A stretch of DNA of 64,000 nucleotides from Brachybacterium aquaticum (GCF_014204755.1 NZ_JACHLZ010000001.1:3162001-3226000); one strand, 5' to 3'; positions 27,318 to 37,638 are shown, counted from the first letter of the stretch. Translations and numbers: made by a program. Notes: generated by a model not told the origin, from the sequence alone.

Positions 27318-28235
27318 ATGAACGCATCGCTACCGATACCGCCGCCGCTGCCCGATCGCGCCCGCGCCCCGGACCGTCCGGGCCCGTCGGCCGCCCCCGC
27401 CGCGAGCGGCGCCCACGGCGCAGTGCCGGTCTACTTCATCTCCGACTCCACCGGCATCAGCGCCGAGACCATGGGCAACGCCCTGCTGCTCCAGTTCCCC
27501 TCGGTCCCCTTCGAACGCCGCCTGATCCCCTTCGTGCGCAGCGTCGAGGAGGCGCGCGAGGTGCGCGACGATCTCGACGCCGCGATGGACGGCCCCGTCG
27601 CGCCGCTGGTGTTCCTCACCGTCGTCGATGACGCCGTCCGCCAGGAGCTGCTGACCACGAAGGCGCCGGTCATCGACTTCGTCAGCAACCACCTCGCCCA
27701 GCTCGAGGCCCGCCTCGGCGTCACCGGCGACCACGCCCCCGCCCGCCTGCACGGCGTGGGCGACTCCCGCCGCTACAACCGCCGCATGCAGGCCGTCGAG
27801 TTCGCGATCGAGCACGACGACGGCCAGTCCGTGCGCGCGATCGAGAAGGCCGACGTCATCCTCATCGCCCCCTCGCGCTGCGGCAAGACCCCCACCTCGA
27901 TGTATCTCGCGCTCATGCACGGCATCTTCGTGGCGAACTATCCGCTGGTGGACGAGGACCTCCAGGGCGAGGTGCTGCCCCGCACCATCGCCGAGGCGGC
28001 GGACCGCTGCTTCGGCCTGCTCACCTCCCCGCAGCGCCTCTCCGCCGTGCGCTCCGAGCGCCGCCCCGACTCCCGGTACGCCTCCGTCGAGCAGACGCGC
28101 TGGGAGCTGTCCCGGGCCCGCCGCGTCTACGACGTGCACAGGATCCCCTTCGTCGATTCCTCGAACAAGTCCGTCGAGGAGATGTCCACCCTCATCCTCC
28201 AGACCCTCGCCCGGCGCGGCACCACCGCCCGCTGA
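27318..28235 (+). CDS. ppsR: PEP synthase regulatory protein (bifunctional kinase/pyrophosphorylase)
   Basis: 305 residues of the DUF299 family. It inactivates PEP synthase by ADP-dependent phosphorylation of a Thr next to the catalytic His and reactivates it by Pi-dependent removal. It starts VYFISDSTGISAETMGNALL after a Pro-rich leader of about 35 residues; the P-loop-like motif APSRCGKTPTSMYLA (about residue 190) and the C-terminal IPFVDSSNKSVEEMS are diagnostic. ppsA follows 39 bases downstream, which fixes the substrate. Confidence 0.95.
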   Translation: MNASLPIPPPLPDRARAPDRPGPSAAPAASGAHGAVPVYFISDSTGISAETMGNALLLQFPSVPFERRLIPFVRSVEEAREVRDDLDAAMDGPVAPLVFLTVVDDAVRQELLTTKAPVIDFVSNHLAQLEARLGVTGDHAPARLHGVGDSRRYNRRMQAVEFAIEHDDGQSVRAIEKADVILIAPSRCGKTPTSMYLALMHGIFVANYPLVDEDLQGEVLPRTIAEAADRCFGLLTSPQRLSAVRSERRPDSRYASVEQTRWELSRARRVYDVHRIPFVDSSNKSVEEMSTLILQTLARRGTTAR

Positions 28236-28274
28236 GCCGCCACCGCCTCACCCCCACCCCCCGAAGGAGCAGCA

Positions 28275-30665
28275 ATGACGCAGAGCATCCGATGGTTCTC
28301 CGAGCTCGCCATGGCAGACCTCGAGCAGGTCGGAGGCAAGAACGCCTCCCTCGGCGAGATGGTCTCGAACCTCTCCCGGCTCGGGGTGCAGGTGCCCGAC
28401 GGCTTCGCCACCACCGCCGACGCGTATCGCGAGTTCCTCGGGGCGACGGGTCTCGCCGAGCGGATCGAGGAACGGCTGAAGGACCTCGACACCGACGACA
28501 CCCTCGCGCTCGCCGAGGCGGGGCGCGAGATCCGCGGCCTCGTCATCGACCAGCCCTTCCCCGCCACGCTCGAGGAGGGCATCCGCGAGGCCTACGAGAA
28601 GCTCGCCGCCGGCAGCGGCGACGAGGCATCCTTCGCGGTGCGCTCCTCCGCCACCGCCGAGGACCTGCCCGATGCGTCCTTCGCCGGCCAGCAGGAGACC
28701 TTCCTGAACGTGCGCGGCATCGACGACGTGCTCCTGGCGATCCGCGAGGTCTTCGCGTCCCTGTACAACGACCGGGCGATCGCCTACCGCGTCCACCACT
28801 CCTTCGACCACGCTGCCGTGGCGCTCAGCGCAGGCGTGCAGAAGATGGTCCGCTCCGACATCGGCTCCTCCGGCGTCATGTTCACCGTCGACACCGAGTC
28901 CGGCTTCGAGGACGCCGTGTTCATCACCTCCGCTTACGGGCTCGGCGAGGGCGTGGTCCAGGGCGCCGTCAACCCCGACGAGTTCTACGTCCACAAGCCC
29001 GGACTGCGCGAGGGTCGCCCCGCGATCCTCAAGCGCCAGGTCGGCGAGAAGGCCACCAAGATGGTCTACACGACCGACTCCGCCGTGGGCCGCACCACGG
29101 CCTTCGTGGACGTCGATGCGGCCGAGCGCACCCGCCTGTCCCTCACGGACCAGCAGGTCACGGACCTGGCGAAGCAGGCGCTGATCATCGAGGAGCACTA
29201 CGGGCGCCCGATGGACATCGAGTGGGGCCTCGACGGCGCCGACGGCCAGCTGTACATCCTCCAGGCCCGGCCCGAGACCGTGCAGTCCCGCGCCGGCGGC
29301 ACTGTGGAGAAGTACCTCCTGTCCGCGCGCGGCCCCGTGCGCGTGGAGGGCCGCGCGATCGGCGCGAAGATCGGCGCCGGCCCCGTGCGGGTGCTGGACT
29401 CCATCGACCGCATGCACGAGTTCCAGCCCGGCGAGGTGCTCGTCGCGGACATGACCGACCCCGACTGGGAGCCGATCATGAAGCGCGCCAGCGCCATCGT
29501 CACCAACCGCGGCGGCCGCACCTGCCACGCCGCGATCATCGCCCGCGAGCTGGGGATCCCGGCCGTGGTCGGCACCGGCGGGGCGACCTCCGCGCTCGCC
29601 GACGGGGACGAGGTCACCGTCTCCGCCGCCGAGGGCGACACCGGCTACGTCTACGACGGCCTGCTGGACTTCACGGTCTCCTCCTCCGAGGTGGACTCCA
29701 TGCCGCCGCTGCGCACCAAGATCATGATGAACGTGGGCAACCCGGAGCAGGCCTTCGCCTTCTCCCGCCTGCCCAACGCCGGCGTGGGCCTCGCACGCCT
29801 GGAGTTCATCGTGAACCGCCAGATCGGCATCCACCCCCGCGCCCTGCTCGAGCTGGACCGCCTGGAGAAGGACGAGCCCCAGGTGGCCGCGCAGGTGAAG
29901 GAGAGGATCGCCGCCTACGAGAGCCCGCGGCAGTACTTCGTCCAGCGCGTCGCCGAGGGCGTCGCCACGATCGCCGCGGCCTTCCACCCCGAGCCCGTGA
30001 TCGTGCGGATGAGCGACTTCAAGTCCAACGAGTACGCGAACCTGCTGGCCGGTCCGCTGTTCGAGCCGCACGAGGAGAACCCGATGATCGGCTACCGCGG
30101 CGCCTCGCGGTACCTGTCCGAGGACTTCGCCGAGTGCTTCGCCATGGAGTGCGAGGCCCTGCGCTACGTGCGCGAGGACATGGGGCTGACGAACGTGAAG
30201 CTCATGATCCCCTTCGTGCGCACCCCCGCCGAGGGCAAGGGCGTCATCGACCTGCTCGCCACCCATGGGCTGGTGCGCGGGAAGGACGGGCTCGAGGTGA
30301 TCATGATGTGCGAGATCCCCTCGAACGCTGCGACGCCCGAGCTGTTCCTCGAGCACTTCGACGGCTTTTCGATCGGCTCGAACGACATGACCCAGCTGAC
30401 CCTGGGTCTGGACCGCGACTCCGCCCTGGTCGCCGAGGCCTTCGACGAGCGCGACCCGGCGGTGCTGTTCATGCTCTCCCGCGCCATCGAGGCGTGCCGC
30501 GCCGCCGGGAAGTACGTCGGCATCTGCGGTCAGGGCCCGAGCGACCACCCGGACCTCGCCGAGTGGCTGCTGGACCAGGGCATCGCCTCGATGTCCCTGA
30601 ACCCCGACACCGTCGTGGACACCTGGCTGCGCCTGGCGAGCCAGGGCGGCGGTGAGGTGGGGTGA
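28275..30665 (+). CDS. ppsA: phosphoenolpyruvate synthase
   Basis: 796 residues: pyruvate + ATP + H2O to PEP + AMP + Pi, for gluconeogenesis. An N-terminal ATP-grasp domain ([36 protein letters not shown]), the phosphohistidine domain with [17 protein letters not shown] (catalytic His codon 29526-29528, with the regulatory Thr two residues before), and the PEP/pyruvate barrel ending in [16 protein letters not shown]. Length is normal. AAGGAG precedes the ATG. Paired with ppsR. Confidence 0.96.
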   Translation: MTQSIRWFSELAMADLEQVGGKNASLGEMVSNLSRLGVQVPDGFATTADAYREFLGATGLAERIEERLKDLDTDDTLALAEAGREIRGLVIDQPFPATLEEGIREAYEKLAAGSGDEASFAVRSSATAEDLPDASFAGQQETFLNVRGIDDVLLAIREVFASLYNDRAIAYRVHHSFDHAAVALSAGVQKMVRSDIGSSGVMFTVDTESGFEDAVFITSAYGLGEGVVQGAVNPDEFYVHKPGLREGRPAILKRQVGEKATKMVYTTDSAVGRTTAFVDVDAAERTRLSLTDQQVTDLAKQALIIEEHYGRPMDIEWGLDGADGQLYILQARPETVQSRAGGTVEKYLLSARGPVRVEGRAIGAKIGAGPVRVLDSIDRMHEFQPGEVLVADMTDPDWEPIMKRASAIVTNRGGRTCHAAIIARELGIPAVVGTGGATSALADGDEVTVSAAEGDTGYVYDGLLDFTVSSSEVDSMPPLRTKIMMNVGNPEQAFAFSRLPNAGVGLARLEFIVNRQIGIHPRALLELDRLEKDEPQVAAQVKERIAAYESPRQYFVQRVAEGVATIAAAFHPEPVIVRMSDFKSNEYANLLAGPLFEPHEENPMIGYRGASRYLSEDFAECFAMECEALRYVREDMGLTNVKLMIPFVRTPAEGKGVIDLLATHGLVRGKDGLEVIMMCEIPSNAATPELFLEHFDGFSIGSNDMTQLTLGLDRDSALVAEAFDERDPAVLFMLSRAIEACRAAGKYVGICGQGPSDHPDLAEWLLDQGIASMSLNPDTVVDTWLRLASQGGGEVG

Positions 30666-30679
30666 GCCGCTGAGCGGGC

Positions 30680-31102
30680 TCAGGCGCCGCCGACGCGCTC
30701 CCGCTCGGCGGCGCTGAGCTCCTCCTCGCGGAGCCGGCGCAGCTCGCCGGTCTTCGTGCCCGGCCCGCCGTGGCTCTCGGAGCCGGGGACGGAGGTGACC
30801 GTGGTCAGCAGGAACACCGAGTCGTCGAGCGCCTCGACGCTGTGGCGGTGATGGGTGAGGGCGGCGACCTCGCCGGTCTCGAGCACCACCGGCTCCTCGC
30901 CGGTGACCTTCACGCGGCCGCGGATCATCTGGATCGAGGCGGCGGGCGGGGAGTTGTGCTCGGCCAGGCGCACTCCCTGCTTCAGGGCGAGGACCGTCTG
31001 GCGCAGCGGCCCGTCGTGGATCAGCAGCTCGGCGTGGCGGCCGTGCTCCGCCTTGCGGGCCTGGGCGATGGCGACGTTGATCGCGTCGGACAGGGTGGCC
31101 AT
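30680..31102 (-). CDS. cupin-domain protein
   Basis: 140 residues. A single small beta-barrel of the cupin type: HGRHAELLIHDGPLRQTVLALKQGVRLAEHNSPPAASIQMI and LTHHRHSVEALDDSVFLLTTV hold candidate metal-binding His residues. No enzyme activity can be assigned. It converges with ppsA and lies just downstream of larC on the same strand. Confidence 0.75.
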   Translation of the reverse strand: MATLSDAINVAIAQARKAEHGRHAELLIHDGPLRQTVLALKQGVRLAEHNSPPAASIQMIRGRVKVTGEEPVVLETGEVAALTHHRHSVEALDDSVFLLTTVTSVPGSESHGGPGTKTGELRRLREEELSAAERERVGGA

Positions 31103-31146
31103 GGGGTCCTCCTCGTGGAGCGTCGGTGGTCCGTCCCCAGTATCGG

Positions 31147-32649
31147 TCAGGCCCGCCCGTCCGCGAGGCCGGATGCGGATTCCCGTGCGAGATCGAGCAT
31201 CGCCCGCTCGCTGACGCCGAGCACCCGCGCGGCCGCGGCGACGTCGCGGAACTCGGGCTCGCGGCGCACCACGGCGCCGTCCCCGTCGCGGGCGATCTTC
31301 ACCGCGATCCGCTGCCCGCGCACCTCGACATGGGTGAACTCGCGGGTGCGGATCGTGCGCTCGACGCGGTGGCGGCGCACGCCGAGGGTGCCGGTGCGGT
31401 CCATGAGCAGGTCCGAGGCGGCCTGCTCCTCGCCCTCGCGCACGAGCGCGTGGATGGTCACGGCCGGGCGGCCATGCTTCATCGAGATCGGGACCAGCCA
31501 GGCGTCCAGCGCCCCGTTCTCGAGCAGCTCGTCCACGACCCGCGGCCACAGGCGCGGGTCGAGGTCGTCGACGTTGGCCTCGAGCTGGACGGCGGCGGTG
31601 GGGGTCTGGTGGGCGTCGGCGGGGTGCGGGGCGTCGGCCGACGGGGTCGCGCCCCACGCGCGGCCGACGAGCACGCGCACCACGTTCGGGCGGCCGAGGG
31701 TGTCCTTGGTCCCCGCGCCGACGCCGAGCGCGTCGGCGACCAGCATCGGCTGGGGGCCGGCGGTCGTGGCGAGGCCGCGCAGCAGCGCGACGCCGGTGGG
31801 GGTGGCGAGCTCGCCGATGCCGGGGGCGACCCCGTCCGGCACGCGCCGGCCGCCGTGCTCGTGCGGGCCGCCCTGGGCGTGGGCGGGCAGGGTCGCGTCG
31901 GAGTCGGGGACGGGGGAGTGCGGGTGGTCGTGGGGGTGGCTGTGGTCGTGGGGGTGGTCGTGCTCCTCGCCGTGCTCCTCGCCATGTGCGTGGGTGTGGC
32001 TGTGGGAGTGCCCGTGGCTGTGTCCGTGGCCGTGGCCGTGCGCGTGCCCATGACCGCGGGGCGGGAGGAGCTCGCCGGCGACCGTCGGCCAGCCGAGCGC
32101 GAGCCGCGTCACCGCCGGGACCGGCACGGGGATGTCGCCGTGCGCGGCGCGGATCCGGCCGGAGCCGACGGCGAGCACGCTGCCGGTCGCGGTCTCGATC
32201 CCGAGCTGCCGCCACGCCTCGCACGCCCCGATCACGTCGGCCAGCGAGTCCAGCGCCCCCACCTCGTGGAAGTGGACCTCGTCGGCCGGGACCCCGTGGG
32301 TCGCGCCCTCCGCGTCGGCGAGACGGCCGAACACCGCCAGCGCCAGGTCGAGGGTGCGCCCGGGGACGTCGTCCCGGCCCCGCGCGTCCTCGAGCATCGC
32401 CCGGATCGAAGCCCAGGTGCGGTGCGGCGGGTCCTCCACCAGCACCTCCACGTCGACCTTCACCGCCCGCTGCCCGCCGCGGTCCACGTCGTCGCGCACG
32501 AAGCGCACGGAGCCCGGCACCAGCGCGTCGAGCACGGCCTGCACGCCGGCGAGATCCGCCCCGGCATCGATAAGGGCCGCCAGCAGCATGTCCCCGGCGA
32601 TCCCCGCGGTCGCGTCGATGTGGGCGGTGCGAGCGGCGATGACATCCAT
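31147..32649 (-). CDS. larC: LarC nickel insertion protein (nickel-pincer cofactor synthesis)
   Basis: 500 residues. LarC inserts nickel into the pyridinium-dithiocarboxylate precursor to make the nickel-pincer cofactor of LarA. N-terminal HIDATAGIAGDMLLAALIDAGAD and EVHFHEVGALDSLADVIGAC are the family signature; the C-terminal half starts AAVQLEANVDDLDPRLWPRV. Between them is an extreme His-rich loop of roughly 45 residues (positions near 31920-32055), a plausible nickel store. In lactobacilli LarC needs a programmed frameshift to join its halves; here it is one continuous frame. The larA-larE-larB genes sit about 25 kb away at 57.2-60.3 kb. Confidence 0.93.
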   Translation of the reverse strand: MDVIAARTAHIDATAGIAGDMLLAALIDAGADLAGVQAVLDALVPGSVRFVRDDVDRGGQRAVKVDVEVLVEDPPHRTWASIRAMLEDARGRDDVPGRTLDLALAVFGRLADAEGATHGVPADEVHFHEVGALDSLADVIGACEAWRQLGIETATGSVLAVGSGRIRAAHGDIPVPVPAVTRLALGWPTVAGELLPPRGHGHAHGHGHGHSHGHSHSHTHAHGEEHGEEHDHPHDHSHPHDHPHSPVPDSDATLPAHAQGGPHEHGGRRVPDGVAPGIGELATPTGVALLRGLATTAGPQPMLVADALGVGAGTKDTLGRPNVVRVLVGRAWGATPSADAPHPADAHQTPTAAVQLEANVDDLDPRLWPRVVDELLENGALDAWLVPISMKHGRPAVTIHALVREGEEQAASDLLMDRTGTLGVRRHRVERTIRTREFTHVEVRGQRIAVKIARDGDGAVVRREPEFRDVAAAARVLGVSERAMLDLARESASGLADGRA

Positions 32650-32678
32650 GACCGGAGCGTATCGGGCATCATGCTGCG

Positions 32679-34601
32679 GTGACCTCCAGTTCCCTCGCGG
32701 TGCCACGCGCCCGGCTCGACGACCTCGTCACCGGCGAGGTGCTGCAGTTCGAGCGCTTCACGCGCGAGATCCGCGCCGAGCGGCCCGAGGAGGTGCGCCC
32801 GGCGCTCGCCGAGATCGAGCAGGCCGTCGCCGCGGGCTCCTGGGCGGTGGTGATGCTCGCCTACGAGGCCGCCGCCGGGCTCGACCCGCAGGCGCAGACG
32901 CACCCCGGCGACGGGAGCGTGCCGCTGGTGTGGGCAGGGATCGCCGACGGCCCCGACCCGCACCCCGCCCCGCTCACCCCCGCCGGCGGCTACGCGCTCG
33001 AGCCCTGGCGCCCCGACTGGTCCCGCGCCGAGCACGCCGACCGCATCGCCGCCGTCCGCGGCGCGATCGCCAAGGGGGACACCTACCAGACGAACCTCAC
33101 CACCCGCCTGCGCTCGCAGCTCACCGGCGATCCGTACGGGCTGTACGGGGACCTCGCCCGCCGCCAGCGCGGCGCCCACCACGCCTACCTCGACCTGGGC
33201 GACGCCGTGATCGTCAGCGCGAGCCCCGAGACCTTCCTGACCTGGGACGGCGAAGAGGTCACCACCGCCCCCATGAAGGGCACCGCCGTGCGCACCGGCG
33301 ACCCCGCCCGCGACCGCGCCGCCCGGGAGGCGCTGGTGGGCGGGGAGAAGGACCGCGCCGAGAACGTCATGATCGTGGACCTGCTGCGCAACGACCTCGC
33401 CCGCATCAGCGAGCCAGGCAGCGTCCAGGTCACCGAGCTGCTCGGTGTGGAGGAGTACCCGACAGTGCTCCAGCTGGTCTCGCGCCTGCGCGCCCGCACC
33501 CGGCCCGGCACCGGGCTGGTGGACGTGCTCGCGGCGATGTTCCCGTGCGGGTCCATCACCGGCGCCCCGAAGCTGTCCACGATGGAGCTGATCACCCGCC
33601 TCGAGGACTCCCCGCGCGGCGTGTACTGCGGCGCGATCGGTGTGGTGGCCCCCGGTGACAGGCCCCGGGCGCGCTTCTCCGTCGCGATCCGCACCGTGGT
33701 GCAGGATCGGGCCGACGGCACCGCCGTCTACGGCGCCGGAGGCGGCATCACCTGGGGGTCCACGGCCGACGGCGAGTACGACGAGCTCCTCGCGAAGGCC
33801 GCCGTGCTGCCGGTGGGGGAGCGCGAGCCCTTCGCGCTGCTGGAGACGATCGCCGTGCATGAGGGGCACGCCCGGCACCTCGAGCACCACCTGCGCCGGC
33901 TGCGGGCCTCGGCCGCGCACTTCCGGATCGCGGTGGACGAGGAGTCGCTCACCGCGGCGCTGGCACGGCTCGCCTCCCTGGACGGTGCCCAGCTGGTGCG
34001 GCTGCGACTGCGCCGGGACGGCAGCTGCGCCGCGGAGCCGCGCCCGCTCACCGCCGCGCCGGAGCCGGTGCTCCTCGCCGTCGACGACCAGCTCACCGAC
34101 ATCCCCACCGAGCTCAGCGCGCACAAGACCACCGTGCGCGACCACTTCGTCGCGGCGCGCGCCCGCCACCCGCAGGCCGACGACGTGATCCTCCGCGGCG
34201 TCCACGGGCGGCTGGTGGAGACCACCATCGCGTCCCTGGCTCTGCGCCTGGACGGCACCTGGTGCACGCCGCCGCTGGCCGACGGCTGCCTGGACGGGGT
34301 GGGGCGACGCCTCGCGCGCGAGGACGGGACGCTCGTGGAGCGAGAGCTCACCGTGGCGGACCTGCACCGGGCCGAGGAGATCGCGCTGCTCAGCTCCGCC
34401 CGCGGGTGGCGACGGGCCGTGCTCGCGGCGGACTGGATCAGGCCGCGGTCCGACACCAGGTGTGGTCGGCCCCGAGAGGAATCGTCGTCACCGTCGAAGT
34501 GCTTGGGCGGGATCAATGCGACTGGCGCGAAGCGCGGGGACCGTTCCGGCGATCACTCCGATGAGCACCGCAGCCAGAGGTGCGGAGAGGAGGAGTCGTA
34601 G
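32679..34601 (+). CDS. pabB: PabB-PabC fusion: aminodeoxychorismate synthase component I / lyase
   Basis: 640 codons from GTG 32679. Residues ~60-390 are a chorismate-binding domain (SASPETFLTWDGEEVTTAPMKGT, MIVDLLRNDLARI, PCGSITGAPKLSTMELI); residues ~390-590 are a class IV aminotransferase-like lyase domain (LLETIAVHEGHARHLEHHLRRL, VHGRLVETTIASLALR). It supplies p-aminobenzoate for folate. Similarity should end soon after SSARGWRRAVLAADW; the last ~50 codons (about 34440-34601) are unrelated, run into lower-GC DNA antisense to the permease gene and end in TAG. The native 3' end was probably replaced when the adjoining island arrived. Confidence 0.87.
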   Translation: MTSSSLAVPRARLDDLVTGEVLQFERFTREIRAERPEEVRPALAEIEQAVAAGSWAVVMLAYEAAAGLDPQAQTHPGDGSVPLVWAGIADGPDPHPAPLTPAGGYALEPWRPDWSRAEHADRIAAVRGAIAKGDTYQTNLTTRLRSQLTGDPYGLYGDLARRQRGAHHAYLDLGDAVIVSASPETFLTWDGEEVTTAPMKGTAVRTGDPARDRAAREALVGGEKDRAENVMIVDLLRNDLARISEPGSVQVTELLGVEEYPTVLQLVSRLRARTRPGTGLVDVLAAMFPCGSITGAPKLSTMELITRLEDSPRGVYCGAIGVVAPGDRPRARFSVAIRTVVQDRADGTAVYGAGGGITWGSTADGEYDELLAKAAVLPVGEREPFALLETIAVHEGHARHLEHHLRRLRASAAHFRIAVDEESLTAALARLASLDGAQLVRLRLRRDGSCAAEPRPLTAAPEPVLLAVDDQLTDIPTELSAHKTTVRDHFVAARARHPQADDVILRGVHGRLVETTIASLALRLDGTWCTPPLADGCLDGVGRRLAREDGTLVERELTVADLHRAEEIALLSSARGWRRAVLAADWIRPRSDTRCGRPREESSSPSKCLGGINATGAKRGDRSGDHSDEHRSQRCGEEES

Positions 34602-35687
34602 ATCTATGACCGGGACCCAGCCCTGAGCAGCGCAGACTGCAAGAACCGTGATGGTAGCGAGGACGAGGCCCAGCAGCCCTCCAGCGAGCCCGACGACGCC
34701 GCTTTCGGCGATGAACTGGACTCCGATCTGCGAGCGGCGTGCACCGAGAGACCGACGCAACCCGATCTCGCCGATCCGAGAGGCGACACCTCCCATCGCC
34801 TGGGCGGCCACGACGATGGCGCCGACGAGGGCAGCCAATGCGCTTGCCCCGAGCCCGAGTCGGATGATCAGAGAGTCGACGTCGCCCCGCAATCCGGAGC
34901 CCGTACCGACGGCGGTGACCTGGAGCAGCTCGGGGTGGTAAGGATCCAGGACCATCGGAAGAGCGTCTGCGACGGCCGAGGCTGCGCCATCGTCGGCAGC
35001 AACGACGAGGGAACTCGGCGGCATTGCAGCGAGTGACCGGAGCGGGGCGTCCGTGGGGACGAGGACTCCCACGGTCAGCGCCTCCATTCGTGGACTGGAC
35101 TCGATCACGCCGATGATCGTCACGGCGTCGCCATCGAGGAACAGGGAGCGACTGCCGAACTCCTCCGGACGCAGATCGATCTCGTCAGCAAGGCTTCGAC
35201 CGATCACCGCCACAGGCAGCGCCGGATCCACCCCGGTCAAGGAACGACCGCTGACACGAGCATCGACGGTGTCGAGGAAGCCCGCATCGGAGGCGAACAC
35301 CGGGACCCGGTGCCCGAGTGCGGACTCGCGCACGCTCGAGGTGGCCACGGAGATGCCTGCCGAAGAAGCATCGATGTATCGGGCGGCTCTCCGCACTCCC
35401 GTGAGGGACGCCGCGCGTGCGACGTGCTCCGGGGTGAGGGACTGGTCTGCGCCGCTGGTGTCGGGCTGCGTCGTGGCGTGCACAGTTGACGCGGCATAGG
35501 CGTCGAAGTTGTCAGAGACCTGGAATCGCACGGTGCTGACGAGTGAGTTCACCGTGATGACGAGGGTGACGGCAAGGGCGAGGGCGATGACGGCGACGGC
35601 GCTTCGGGCCGGGTCGCCACGTACGGCGGAAACAGCTTCGGCGACGGAAGGTCGGGGAGAGGCGTGCAGTTCCCGGGTTCGGATCAT
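34488..35687 (-). CDS. MacB/FtsX-type ABC transporter permease
   Basis: 399 residues. One TM near the N-terminus (AVAVIALALAVTLVITVNSL), a large extracytoplasmic MacB-core domain of about 200 residues, then three C-terminal TMs with the FtsX motif GEIGLRRSLGARRSQIGVQF between the first two and the end PALRASRIDPAQALRR. This architecture belongs to mechanotransmission-type ABC systems that move substrates from the outer side rather than across the membrane, including peptide export and antimicrobial-peptide resistance. It overlaps the ATPase gene by 4 bases. Last gene of the island operon; its 3' end overlaps the pabBC read-through tail. Confidence 0.9.
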   Translation of the reverse strand: MIRTRELHASPRPSVAEAVSAVRGDPARSAVAVIALALAVTLVITVNSLVSTVRFQVSDNFDAYAASTVHATTQPDTSGADQSLTPEHVARAASLTGVRRAARYIDASSAGISVATSSVRESALGHRVPVFASDAGFLDTVDARVSGRSLTGVDPALPVAVIGRSLADEIDLRPEEFGSRSLFLDGDAVTIIGVIESSPRMEALTVGVLVPTDAPLRSLAAMPPSSLVVAADDGAASAVADALPMVLDPYHPELLQVTAVGTGSGLRGDVDSLIIRLGLGASALAALVGAIVVAAQAMGGVASRIGEIGLRRSLGARRSQIGVQFIAESGVVGLAGGLLGLVLATITVLAVCAAQGWVPVIDLRLLLSAPLAAVLIGVIAGTVPALRASRIDPAQALRR

Positions 35688-36373
35688 TGCATGTCATCCG
35701 AAACACTCTGACCGTCGATGATCTCGATGACGCGATCGGCACGTTCGGCGACAGCAGGATCGTGGGTGACGGTGATGCGCGAGGACTCGTCAGTGCGCAA
35801 CGAGTCCAGGAGATCCAGGATCTGAGCGCCGCGGGCGCTGTCGAGATTTCCGGTTGGTTCATCGGCGAGCAGCAGTCGGGGTCGGTGCACCACGGCGCGA
35901 GCAATCGCCACTCGCTGCGCTTCGCCGCCGGAGAGGTCACTGCAGCGTGCATTGCGCCGGGCGTCGAGTCCGACTGCGCTCACGGCGTCGCGGACGCGGT
36001 GTGTGGTGATCGCACGTGTTCGTGTGGTGTAGCGAAGCCCGAGGGCCACGTTCTGCAGGACGGTGCGGTACGGGATCAGGTGGAACGATTGAAAGATGAA
36101 TCCGAGCTCTTGGCCGCGGAGTCGCGAGAGCTCGTCGTCCCCGAGGTTGCTGATGTCCTGGCCGTCGAGCAGGACACGACCACGGGTCGGGGTGTCGAGC
36201 AAGCCCAACATATTCAGTGCAGTCGACTTTCCTGCACCGCTTGGGCCGATCAAAGCCACACTCTCACCAGCGTGCACGCGGAGGTCGAGACCCCGCAGGG
36301 CGTCTACCTGCGGTGGTCCGGCGAAGGAGCGGTGTACGCCGTCGAGAGCTATCACCGGCGCAGCGGTGATCAC
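35684..36373 (-). CDS. ABC transporter ATPase (MacB/LolD type)
   Basis: 229 residues. Walker [11 protein letters not shown]-loop [21 protein letters not shown], signature [16 protein letters not shown], Walker [14 protein letters not shown] and switch His in [13 protein letters not shown] are all intact. The sequence around the signature and the [10 protein letters not shown] block is characteristic of the LolD/MacB family that pairs with FtsX-like permeases. Four-base overlaps with both neighbours indicate translational coupling. Confidence 0.94.
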   Translation of the reverse strand: MITAAPVIALDGVHRSFAGPPQVDALRGLDLRVHAGESVALIGPSGAGKSTALNMLGLLDTPTRGRVLLDGQDISNLGDDELSRLRGQELGFIFQSFHLIPYRTVLQNVALGLRYTTRTRAITTHRVRDAVSAVGLDARRNARCSDLSGGEAQRVAIARAVVHRPRLLLADEPTGNLDSARGAQILDLLDSLRTDESSRITVTHDPAVAERADRVIEIIDGQSVSDDMQ

Positions 36374-37638
36374 GAGCCATCCCCGTCACCCGCGTCATCA
36401 CTGGCCGGCGAGGTGCCGCGTTCCGATTGCGCGACGATCACCTCTGCGCCCTCCGGAGGGGCGGTGCCCTCATCGAGCACTGCGGCACCGTCGATGACCT
36501 CACGGACCACGACGGGGTGACGTTCGGGCAGCGCCGTCTCGTCGTTCGCGCGCTCCGGGGCGAGAAGCACATAGTCAGAACCGGAGGAGTCGCTGCGCAC
36601 CGCGCCGATCGGCACGACGAGGACGGCGCCATCGGTGGAAGCGGTCACGACCTCGGCTCGGGCGTCACGGCCCACGGCGTCGGCCGGAAGGGCGGTGTCG
36701 GGGGTGATGAAGATCGACGAAAGATCGGGGTTGTCTGGGTCGCTCTCTACGCCGCTCACCGTGCCGGTGAGTTCACCATCCTGGTCCTGCACCGTGAAGG
36801 TGACGGACTGTCCCTCGGTGACGTTCGCAGCCTGGACCGTAGAGATCGACGCAGTGACGACGAGTGGACCGTTGGTGACGCTCATAAGCGTAGAGGTCTC
36901 GTCCAGCGGATCGCCCACGGAAACGCCCACGTCGACTATGGACACCGGAAGATCTGTCATCACCACGAAGAGGCTCCGCGGGACCAGCAGCGGGGCGGAA
37001 TCACCTCCTGACGCCGAGGATTCCCTCCCTTCGTCGGCGCTTCCGTCGTAGAGAAGATCCGGGGGATACCCGGCATCGCGCAACAGGTGCTCAAGCGCTC
37101 GCTGGGTGGAGGACCGGAGTTCCCCATCAAGCTCTCCCGGAGAGTAGCCAGCTTGCTCGAGACCCTTCTGCAACTGGGCGACGTCTTCGCCGGTGTCTCC
37201 GAGAGTGAGATCCCGGTAGAACGGGAAAGCCCCGGATATGGCGAAGACAGGATATCCCGAAATTTCGGCAAGGAACATCCCCGGATCGACGTTTTCTCCG
37301 CGTTTCATGTTCGACTTCACCAACACCGACGCCGAACCATCCTGCGGGAGCGCAGGACGGACAGCGATGGTGTCTGAGTTCTCCACGGCGCCGGTGAGGG
37401 TGACCGTCTGCTGCCTCTCCTCTCGCAACACAGGAGCGGTCACTGTGAGCGGCTCCAGCGGTGACGCTGCTGCCGCGCGCTGCTCCGGGGTGGCCATCTG
37501 CGATCGGAGTACCACGTATCCGAGGCCGAGGCCGAGCATGATGCCGACGGTGAGGACCACCGCGAGGACGACGACGGAGCGGCGCGGGGTGAAGACGCCC
37601 CGTTCCGCCTGCTCGGGCCGATCAGCCTTGGATGGCAT
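36370..37638 (-). CDS. HlyD-like adaptor with peptidoglycan-binding domain
   Basis: 422 residues. An N-terminal TM anchor (SVVVLAVVLTVGIMLGLGLGYVVL, about residues 20-43), a periplasmic-adaptor-like beta region (PLTVTAPVLREERQQTVTLTG), a PG_binding_1 domain (LGDTGEDVAQLQKGLEQAGY, about residues 150-205) and a C-terminal barrel region. In monoderm actinobacteria such proteins partner MacB-type pumps in the cell wall. Start ATG 37638 (MPSKADRPEQ) overlaps the lipoprotein stop by 17 bases; a longer in-frame start is less likely. Confidence 0.85.
   Translation of the reverse strand: MPSKADRPEQAERGVFTPRRSVVVLAVVLTVGIMLGLGLGYVVLRSQMATPEQRAAAASPLEPLTVTAPVLREERQQTVTLTGAVENSDTIAVRPALPQDGSASVLVKSNMKRGENVDPGMFLAEISGYPVFAISGAFPFYRDLTLGDTGEDVAQLQKGLEQAGYSPGELDGELRSSTQRALEHLLRDAGYPPDLLYDGSADEGRESSASGGDSAPLLVPRSLFVVMTDLPVSIVDVGVSVGDPLDETSTLMSVTNGPLVVTASISTVQAANVTEGQSVTFTVQDQDGELTGTVSGVESDPDNPDLSSIFITPDTALPADAVGRDARAEVVTASTDGAVLVVPIGAVRSDSSGSDYVLLAPERANDETALPERHPVVVREVIDGAAVLDEGTAPPEGAEVIVAQSERGTSPASDDAGDGDGS

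Noticed and set aside
31900-32060. Tandem GTGG/CATG-like repeats as a CRISPR or minisatellite
   Set aside because: They encode the His-rich loop of LarC in frame; no spacer structure is present.
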